DNA from: CAYZPE01 sp964626625
Lineage (GTDB): Bacteria; Patescibacteriota; Minisyncoccia; Phycocordibacterales; CAYZPE01
DNA length: 23,511 nt
Direction: 5' to 3'
NCBI GenBank assembly: GCA_964626625.1
Contig: CAZVFV010000009.1
Coordinates: 1 to 23,511 of the forward strand
The notes under the pieces are model-generated. The model made no database searches, was not told where the DNA came from, and worked only from the letters and a program-made list of their open reading frames with translations. How positions within the stretch are numbered: position 1 is the first letter of the stretch; every line of letters starts with the position of its first letter. A program made the position numbers and the translations under genes. Shown here in pieces: positions 19,464 to 23,511 of this stretch.

Positions 19464-19738
19464 GGGGCGGCCTTCGGGGAGGACGTGGAGGCGGGCTTCC
19501 CGTACTTCGCGTCAAGTCGCTCGAATTCAGAGTTTCCGGCGGCCTGGATCGCGGCTTCGATCTTCTTCCGGGCTTCTTCAGCCTCTTCCTTGGATAGCGG
19601 TTTTCCAGCGGGGGCCTGACGCGCCTCCAGCCGTTCGACCCTTTCCTGAAGCTCTTTGACCGACGGTTCCGGCTTCGCCGATCCGCACCCGATCGCCGCC
19701 AGCGCGCCCGCTGCGACCAACCATCGAAGCCCGTTCAT
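19460..19738 (-). CDS. Small lipoprotein with coiled coil
   Basis: The product is 92 residues with an N-terminal signal, M-N-G-L-R-W-L-V-A-A-G-A-L-A-A-I-G-C-G-S, in which A-A-I-G-C is a lipobox (lipid attached to Cys18). A coiled-coil-like part (about 26-40, V-K-E-L-Q-E-R-V-E-R-L-E-A-R-Q) and a charged helix E-A-E-E-A-R-K-K-I-E follow. AAGGACGAGG precedes the ATG. Prophage lipoproteins of this size often cause superinfection exclusion, but no family is recognised. It is the first gene of the leftward trio. Confidence 0.65.
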   Translation of the reverse strand: MNGLRWLVAAGALAAIGCGSAKPEPSVKELQERVERLEARQAPAGKPLSKEEAEEARKKIEAAIQAAGNSEFERLDAKYGKPASTSSPKAAP

Positions 19739-19859
19739 CGCCTCGTCCTTTCCGCCACCTGATGTTTTTCCGCCCGACCGTCGACGCTACCTCCGCCGCT
19801 TGCGGAATGCAACGAAATCCGCCCCTTTGGGGATCAGCAATTTTGCGGGGTTGAAATGC

Positions 19860-19887
19860 TTGACCTGAACGCTAGTGCAAGTACAAT
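19860..19887 (+). promoter_or_regulatory. Promoter-like element for a non-coding transcript
   Basis: TTGACC (19860-19865) and TACAAT (19882-19887) are separated by 16 bases and preceded by an AT-richer stretch. They point right, away from the leftward trio. With the terminator at 20112-20149 they define a unit of about 255 bases. Confidence 0.5.
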
Positions 19888-20003
19888 CATCGGCAGAGCC
19901 CAACGCTATGGACGGCGCAACCCAAAGAGTCGAGATGCACGCCATGAACGTCGTCATCGTCGAAAGACGCAGGGACTAGCTTCGGGCTGGAACGCCCTTT
20001 CTT

Positions 20004-20028
20004 ATACCCTCAGCAATCCTGAGGGTAT
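20004..20028 (+). other. Perfect 10-bp hairpin inside the candidate RNA
   Basis: ATACCCTCAG (20004-20013) pairs with CTGAGGGTAT (20019-20028) around a 5-base loop CAATC. No T-tract follows. It may be an RNA stem or, as DNA, an operator. Confidence 0.5.
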
Positions 20029-20111
20029 CCCGCCTCAATTCCGCTCGCGGCCGCCGTCGGCCTGCCGCGCCGGACCCTCCCCGCCGCCTCGGGGAACTCG
20101 TCGGGAAATAT

Positions 20112-20149
20112 GCTTGCAGGCGCCAATTGGCGCCTGTAGGCTGCTTTTT
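20112..20149 (+). terminator. Rightward intrinsic terminator
   Basis: CAGGCGCCAATTGGCGCCTG (20117-20136) is a perfect palindrome. In RNA five more pairs (some G-U) extend it to 20112-20141. T5 follows at 20145-20149 after three bases. Confidence 0.7.
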
Positions 20150-20217
20150 CGTCCGCGGCTTGAAAAAGCCGGGGCCTCGGGGTGTGCTACCACACTCCGG
20201 CCCCTAACCCGCGGACG
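20150..20217. other. Compact three-way-junction RNA-like element
   Basis: All bases but one six-base linker are used in pairing. P1 is CGTCCGC (20150-20156) with GCGGACG (20211-20217). P3 is GGCTT / AAGCC (20157-20170) with a GAAA tetraloop on the + strand. P2 is GGGGCC / GGCCCC (20171-20204), with an inner stem GGGTGTG / CACACTC. Alternative pairing GCTTTTTC (20143-20150) with GAAAAAGC (20162-20169) would break P1 and P3. The P2 stem also works as a leftward terminator (see 20163-20204). Confidence 0.45.
20163..20204 (-). terminator. Leftward intrinsic terminator, back to back with the rightward one
   Basis: On the - strand the long P2 hairpin (20171-20204) is followed within 3 bases by T5 (complement of A5 at 20163-20167). 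So a leftward transcript coming from the right would stop here, 13 bases from the rightward stop. I do not find a convincing leftward gene to its right. Confidence 0.5.
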
Positions 20218-20805
20218 AGATTCCCGATGTACCCGGGGCCCCCATCCTTAGGCTGCCGCGAATTCTAATTCGCGCTCCCTTCTGAGGCAGCCCCACCCCC
20301 GCGTTTTTTTGATCGCCTTGCCGGCCTGCGGTGCATTTGCACGGCCGCGCCTGCCTGATGTTCCGCGCCGTTCGCCGGCGCTGGGGTGATACTATGCTTT
20401 CACGTTGCCGCTGCGGAGGCACCCTGAAATCCAGAGCGGATCGGCCATTTTACGCTTGCAGTGCAGGCGCCTTGGGTCTATGTTTCGCCCTGGCCGCCCT
20501 GGTGCGTGCCGACGAAATGACGCCGCTTCCTTGCGGTCCGCCCGCTGAATCGCTCTCCGCTGGATTGGAGAGAGCCCTTCACGGCCGGTTCAAGTTCCTG
20601 ATGCCTGCCCACGGCTCCGATAAAGCGGACCTCTTGGGCCCTTCTTGCCAGGATCAGCGACAGCGCTTTCTGCGCGTCGCTTCCAGATTGGACATCCCCA
20701 GAACAGCGTTTCGCGCTTTCGTTGCGCGAACGTGTCTCCACGTCGCCGAGCGGCCGACGTCGACGCCTCGTTTTCGCCGCTCGTCATTTGTCTGTAGGTG
20801 CATTC
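20218..20805. other. Non-coding, hairpin-rich stretch with no gene I can support
   Basis: This stretch carries inverted repeats: CGCGAATT / AATTCGCG (20257-20274), GGCTGCC / GGCAGCC (20251-20257 and 20286-20292) upstream of a T7 run (20304-20310), GTGCA / TGCAC near 20331, CTCTCC / GGAGAG (20553-20572), AGCGAC / GTCGCT (20656-20681) and TCGCG / CGCGA near 20706-20730. Long frames on both strands are Arg/Pro/Ser-rich and have no ribosome site. A frame from ATG 20394 begins M-L-S-R-C-R-C-G-G but soon loses coding character. It could be an origin, an RNA, or decayed sequence. Confidence 0.5.
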
Positions 20806-21072
20806 ATGCCGCAGATTCCCGATCCCGTCCTGTACCTGTCCGCGTCCGAAATCGGTCGACTGATCGGGGCTTCGAGCAACGATCTGACGACGCTGCGGCG
20901 CTGGCATCCGATCGACTTGGCGCCGGCCGTGAAGATCGGGCCGCTCCCCGGCTGGCGGGAATCCAGCTTGCCGCTGTGGCGCAAGCACTGGACTTCGCTG
21001 AAGGCTACCCGCGGCGAGCGGGCTTCCCGCTGGATTGCGGCGACCGAGGCCTTCGAGTCGAAGGCCGAGTAG
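20806..21072 (+). CDS. Small HTH protein, AlpA/excisionase-like
   Basis: The start ATG 20806 follows TAGGTG and gives 88 residues. The core L-Y-L-S-A-S-E-I-G-R-L-I-G-A-S, T-L-R-R-W-H-P, A-V-K-I-G and W-R-E-S-S-L-P-L-W-R-K-H-W matches the winged-helix pattern of MerR-like/AlpA/excisionase proteins: helix-turn-helix, a short wing and a final helix after S-x-L. The tail is charged. Such proteins act as directionality factors or transcription regulators. An upstream in-frame ATG at 20722 would add an Arg/Ser-rich start and is less likely. A second, unrelated-looking protein of this type lies at 22790. Confidence 0.7.
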   Translation: MPQIPDPVLYLSASEIGRLIGASSNDLTTLRRWHPIDLAPAVKIGPLPGWRESSLPLWRKHWTSLKATRGERASRWIAATEAFESKAE

Positions 21073-21493
21073 CACTTTCGGCCGGCGACGATCGCAGGCT
21101 CTGGTCGAGTAACCGGGATGGCTGCGAAAAGAACTGTACGGATGACACCGTCGGTAAAGCCGACGGTATCCAGGTCTGTTTGCGTCGGCAGCAGCGCGAG
21201 TTACACTCCGACGTCGCCACCCCTACAAGCGTTCCAACTGTCGGCCCCGGTGCTAGCGCACCGTCCCATCGTGGACGGACGTTCATTTACGCTTGCGCCG
21301 CCTGGGGGAAGTCGGAATTTCTTGCAATACCCGCAAATCATTCCGGCTTATCAGTATGCTTTGAAAGGACTTAGGTTCGTTGAGCCGGTGCTTTCGAGGC
21401 TTCTGGAAGGGCACGGGTTGTTCTCGGATTTGGCAAGTTCTGCTACGTTCCCGCTGCGGCAAGTCGCCGCGGGGCTTCCCAAGGGAGTTTTAG
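21073..21493. other. Non-coding stretch with inverted repeat, doubtful ORF
   Basis: A perfect inverted repeat ACCGTCGG / CCGACGGT (21147-21154 and 21160-21167) lies near the left. A 136-codon frame (21118-21528) runs through but has mixed third-position GC, no good ribosome site and no recognisable motif, so I do not count it as a gene. The base composition around 21320-21390 is AT-richer than average. I see no clear promoter. Confidence 0.4.
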
Positions 21494-21559
21494 ACGAGCA
21501 ACCAGGTTTTCATTCCCGTGTTCGATGACGCTGGTGACGAGCCTGAGACGGCCGGGTAG
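21494..21559 (+). pseudogene. Decayed copy of the antirepressor 5' end
   Basis: The frame reads T-S-N-Q-V-F-I-P-V-F-D-D-A-G-D-E-P-E-T-A-G and stops at TAG 21557-21559. It matches the start of the gene at 21679 (M-S-N-Q-V-F-I-P-V-F-D-D-D-G-D-D-P-E-S). The start codon is ACG instead of ATG, a stop codon (TAG) lies just before, and AAGGGAG is kept upstream at the ribosome-site position. Over 57 bases 44 are identical by my count; eight of the differences leave the residue unchanged. It is a remnant of a second related gene, or a leader that is no longer started normally. Confidence 0.7.
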
Positions 21560-21572
21560 CAGAAAAAGCGTC

Positions 21573-21597
21573 GAAGGTTACAGGTTCTGTAACCTTC
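21573..21597. other. Perfect 11-bp inverted repeat
   Basis: GAAGGTTACAG (21573-21583) and CTGTAACCTTC (21587-21597) are separated by GTT. It lies between the decayed copy and the antirepressor gene. No T-tract follows, so an operator for the control of the antirepressor is more likely than a terminator. It is one of the longest perfect stems in the window. Confidence 0.55.
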
Positions 21598-21678
21598 CTG
21601 GAAACAGTCCCTAGGACTTTGGATAGGATCGCACTCGGCCCGGCACATCGCCGAGCCGTTCACCCTTGGAGAGTTTCG

Positions 21679-22554
21679 ATGAGCAATCAGGTTTTCATTC
21701 CGGTTTTCGACGACGACGGGGACGATCCCGAAAGCGTCGATGCCCGCGACCTCTGGCAGATGGTCGGCAGCCGGCAGAAGTTCACGGATTGGTTCGAACT
21801 GCGGGTCAAACAGACCCGGGCGGTGGAGGGGAAGGACTTCTGGATTGATTTCGTAAACGTCGGAAACCAATCCACTGGTCGCGGTGGCGATCGCCGTTCA
21901 CAGCGGCGTCGCATCACCACCGACATGGCCAAGCATTGGGCGATGCTGGAGGCGACGGACCAGGGCTATGCAATCCGCGACTACTTCATCGAGCGGGACA
22001 AGAAGCTGAAGGCGGTTGGTCCGCTTCTTCAGGCCCTATTGAAGCGGATTCAAGCGATCGAGGAGCGGGCGCCCATGATCCAGCTCGGCAGCGACGGTGC
22101 CTCGCTTGACGGGAAGTCGTTGACCGACCTCGTCATGGCGCTGCGGGCGTCGCAGGGGGGGCACGAATCCATCCCTGAGTTTCTGCGGCTCTACCTTTCG
22201 GCCTTCGTCCGCGGCCGAATCGTCGCCGAGGACATCCAGGAACGCACCCGAAAGGGCGGCCTTCGCGAGGCGGAACCCGGCCGATTCGTGACAGCGATGG
22301 TTGCCGTGCTGCGAGACCTGCGTTACGGCGGGTGCGGCGGCGGCGCTCTCGCGGGGATCGATCTTCCCGGCGATGTCCGCAAGTCGGCCCCCGCCTTCGA
22401 GCAGTGGTACACCCACGAACGCGATCGGCCTTGGGTCGAAAAGGCCTGGACGAAGGTCGTGAACTCGCTCCCGCGAGTGGTCCGCGGTGGAGATCGGCAA
22501 CGGGCGCTGCCTGGAATGGAAGGAGGCGACGCCAACCAAAAGCCAACGGGGTGA
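21679..22554 (+). CDS. AntA/AntB-type phage antirepressor
   Basis: ATG 21679 after GGAGAG gives 291 residues. The AntA/AntB domain covers about 20-110: V-D-A-R-D-L-W-Q-M-V-G, K-F-T-D-W-F-E, G-K-D-F-W-I-D-F, then D-M-A-K-H-W-A-M-L (82-90) and I-R-D-Y-F-I-E-R-D-K-K. The R-D-L-W, D-M-A-K and Y-F-I-E motifs are diagnostic. The rest of the protein (120-291) is helical in the middle, with a basic, unrecognised end that may specify the partner. Antirepressors of this kind bind and inactivate a phage repressor to cause induction. The phage repressor itself is not in the window. The nearby decayed 5'-end copy suggests N-terminal exchange in this family. Confidence 0.85.
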   Translation: MSNQVFIPVFDDDGDDPESVDARDLWQMVGSRQKFTDWFELRVKQTRAVEGKDFWIDFVNVGNQSTGRGGDRRSQRRRITTDMAKHWAMLEATDQGYAIRDYFIERDKKLKAVGPLLQALLKRIQAIEERAPMIQLGSDGASLDGKSLTDLVMALRASQGGHESIPEFLRLYLSAFVRGRIVAEDIQERTRKGGLREAEPGRFVTAMVAVLRDLRYGGCGGGALAGIDLPGDVRKSAPAFEQWYTHERDRPWVEKAWTKVVNSLPRVVRGGDRQRALPGMEGGDANQKPTG

Positions 22555-22580
22555 CCCCCATCGCTGAGGGACACCCCGTT
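22545..22580 (+). terminator. Hairpin at the end of the antirepressor gene
   Basis: AACGGGGTG (22545-22553) pairs perfectly with CACCCCGTT (22572-22580) around an 18-base loop; the stop codon is at its base. There is no T-tract directly behind, so termination strength is uncertain. Confidence 0.5.
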
Positions 22581-22601
22581 CCTGATCGTTTCTCACCGAG
22601 T

Positions 22602-22628
22602 AGTTCAGCCTGGTCGGCAAACTGAACT
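22602..22628. other. 7-bp inverted repeat upstream of the recombination genes
   Basis: AGTTCAG (22602-22608) and CTGAACT (22622-22628) are 13 bases apart. It is the second of three hairpins between the antirepressor and the small HTH gene, and could be a binding site for excisionase or a regulator. Confidence 0.35.
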
Positions 22629-22675
22629 TCCCGGCCCCAAAACCGACCCAGCGACGTGGCAAAGATCGCCAGGTT

Positions 22676-22701
22676 GCCGACCCTCTTGGTAGAGGTTCGG
22701 C
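22676..22701. other. Hairpin upstream of the excisionase-like gene
   Basis: GCCGA, C, CCTCT pair with AGAGG, T, TCGGC around TGGT, with a C/T mismatch. A GTTG/CAAC pair may extend it. It lies about 90 bases before the ATG at 22790, in a stretch with no gene. Confidence 0.4.
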
Positions 22702-22789
22702 CAACTTCAGGAGTCTACGCGCCTCGCTGGGCGGTTTGAAAGTTTTTTCCCTCGAAAAATTGCAATCCACCCAAACGGGAGCGTTTTTT

Positions 22790-23047
22790 ATGGCTACCGC
22801 GACCGCCGGTTTTTCGATCGACCCGAACGACTTCTACCGCCCCTGCGACCTTTGCGAGCTGTTGGGCGTTTCGCCGCGGACCGTCACCAACTGGCTCAAC
22901 CCGCCCGCCGGCCGCCGCCGGCTGCGCTGCTGGCGCCAGGGGGGGAAAGCGGCCTTCGTGGTCATCCGGGGCAAATGGTTGATCGACTTTTTCAACTGCG
23001 GAGAGAAAGAGGATGACACGGAGGAAGAAGCGGACGATCAAGGTTAA
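22790..23047 (+). CDS. Excisionase-like HTH protein
   Basis: ATG 22790 lies 8 bases after GGGAG, giving 85 residues. Helix-turn-helix: R-P-C-D-L-C-E-L-L-G-V-S-P-R-T-V-T-N-W, then a wing R-R-R-L-R-C-W-R and R-G-K-W-L-I-D-F-F, and an acidic tail E-K-E-D-D-T-E-E-E-A-D-D. L-L-G-V-S-P-R-T-V is the usual recognition-helix pattern of excisionase/MerR-type small proteins. Its end overlaps the integrase start by 35 bases, the standard xis-int arrangement. The wing has cysteines that could be structural. Confidence 0.7.
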   Translation: MATATAGFSIDPNDFYRPCDLCELLGVSPRTVTNWLNPPAGRRRLRCWRQGGKAAFVVIRGKWLIDFFNCGEKEDDTEEEADDQG

Positions 23048-23511
23048 GGTCGTCGCTCGCCGCGGCCGCGGGGTCTACGTCTTCCGCTGGCAGGACCACG
23101 ACGGCAACTGGAATCAGCAAACCTCCGACGTCCAGATTGGCGGCCCCTCGGCGCGAGAAGAGCGGAAATCCCGCAATATCGCCGAGCGGGCCGCCGCTGA
23201 TTTGGAAGTGAAGCTCAACGCCCTGCCGACCGACGACGAGCGATTCGAGCCGCACATTGCGACCTTCGTTCGGACGGTCCAGGCCGACGGGGCGACGATG
23301 GACCACCTCCTTGAAACGCGATCGCGCCTTGAGCGTTTCGCCCGCGAGGCGCGGACCCCGCAAGACGCCCCGCTGGCCAGCGTCCGCGAGATCACCGAAG
23401 CCTGCATCGTCGATTTCGTCAACGGGTTGAAGCGCATCCTTCGCCCGCGGAAGCCGCGGACCGTGGCGAACTACAGCCGCAAGTTCGCCGTTCCTCGCAC
23501 GCCCCCACCCG
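23013..23511 (+). CDS. Tyrosine integrase, N-terminal part (3' end outside window)
   Basis: ATG 23013 follows AGAGG and the frame is open to the window end (166 codons). The first part M-T-R-R-K-K-R-T-I-K-V-K-V-V-A-R-R-G-R-G-V-Y is a basic arm-binding-like start, then F-R-W-Q-D-H-D-G-N-W and a core-binding SAM-like part (L-A-S-V-R-E-I-T-E-A-C-I-V-D-F-V-N-G-L). The visible end is R-T-V-A-N-Y-S-R-K-F. The catalytic domain would lie beyond the edge, so no catalytic residue can be checked. The last bases encode P-R-T-P-P-P, unlike the usual helix here, which may reflect the sequence end. Overlap with an excisionase-like gene supports the call. Confidence 0.7.
   Translation, partial: MTRRKKRTIKVKVVARRGRGVYVFRWQDHDGNWNQQTSDVQIGGPSAREERKSRNIAERAAADLEVKLNALPTDDERFEPHIATFVRTVQADGATMDHLLETRSRLERFAREARTPQDAPLASVREITEACIVDFVNGLKRILRPRKPRTVANYSRKFAVPRTPPP

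Larger units (their letters stand above)
19894..20149 (+). ncRNA. Candidate small RNA, promoter to terminator
   Basis: No credible long coding frame fills this unit. It begins downstream of the 19860 promoter and ends at a clear hairpin plus T5. It contains a perfect 10-bp hairpin (20004-20028). A 23-codon frame (19908-19979, starting M-D-G-A-T-Q-R) exists but has no good ribosome site and may be only a leader or chance. The 5' end is approximate (about 7 bases after the -10 box). This is an inference from signals only; transcription is not shown. Confidence 0.4.

Noticed and set aside
19908..19979. 23-codon gene inside the candidate small RNA
   Set aside because: No good ribosome site and no recognisable product. 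It is mentioned only as a possible leader.
20150..20217. tRNA-like gene on the - strand (acceptor-like stem, D-arm-like G-T-G-T-G/C-A-C-A-C hairpin)
   Set aside because: The T-arm-like hairpin has a 4-base loop without TTC, no anticodon arm fits, and P1 does not match tRNA spacing. It is treated as a three-way-junction element instead.
20394..21374. Long + strand frame beginning M-L-S-R-C-R-C-G-G
   Set aside because: It runs through the small HTH gene in another frame, is Arg/Ser-rich after the first 50 residues, and lacks a ribosome site.
21118..21528. 136-codon + strand frame upstream of the antirepressor
   Set aside because: Mixed third-position base use, no convincing ribosome site, and it ends inside the decayed antirepressor copy in a different frame. 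It cannot be excluded entirely.
22555..22789. Attachment site or tRNA fragment before the integrase
   Set aside because: No tRNA-like sequence or core duplication is visible. The attachment site most likely lies beyond the right edge.

Overview
This window reads as the structural half and the lysogeny edge of a tailed prophage with siphovirus-type tail genes, very probably in a planctomycete (Planctomycetota). Nearly all genes lie on the + strand, are packed tightly with ATGA/TGATG-type overlaps, and run in head-to-tail order. The DNA is GC-rich with strong third-position GC. The planctomycete assignment is an inference from the style of the accessory structural proteins: cysteine-rich tail-tip proteins, a CETETEC repeat fibre, a membrane-anchored papain-like peptidase, and a split tail chaperone whose second part is W-rich. 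No rRNA or host marker gene is present to prove it.

Layout. (1) 1-4907 is the head and neck: the C-terminal capsid part of a probable prohead protease/major capsid fusion (cut by the left edge), a DUF2190-type decoration protein, a beta-rich putative virion protein, then stopper, tail-terminator and gp10-like tail-completion candidates. (2) 4970-9968 is the tail: tube, chaperone G-like part, T-like part in another frame, a 693-residue tape measure, and two unrecognised proteins in the position of distal tail or hub. (3) 9978-10909 holds two cysteine-rich small proteins. (4) 10911-13966 is a run of seven short overlapping genes, six with a hydrophobic segment and one encoding a membrane-anchored papain-like cysteine peptidase; this sits where a lysis cassette would. 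(5) 14053-17275 holds fibre or tip genes, including a 706-residue protein with a LamG-like domain and six exact-period 20-residue repeats, closed by an intrinsic terminator.

(6) 17389-18862 is an accessory block: a good sigma70-type promoter drives a 63-residue protein, followed by two more very small genes, a HTH protein next to a perfect palindrome, and a secreted protein. (7) 18870-19738 is a leftward trio that includes a small lipoprotein, the only - strand genes. (8) 19739-21678 is mostly non-coding and densely structured: a promoter-to-terminator unit that may be a small RNA, a back-to-back terminator in the opposite direction, a compact three-way-junction fold, one small HTH gene, and a decayed copy of the 5' end of the antirepressor gene. 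(9) 21679-23511 holds an AntA/AntB-type antirepressor, a small excisionase-like HTH protein, and the start of a probable tyrosine integrase that runs off the right edge.

The strongest leads are the tail-chaperone second part that has no start codon (programmed frameshift or a one-base defect), the structured RNA locus at 19860-20217, the antirepressor 5'-end duplication with mostly synonymous divergence, the repeat fibre, and the peptidase embedded in the membrane-gene cassette. Terminase, portal, replication genes and attachment sites are not in the window.
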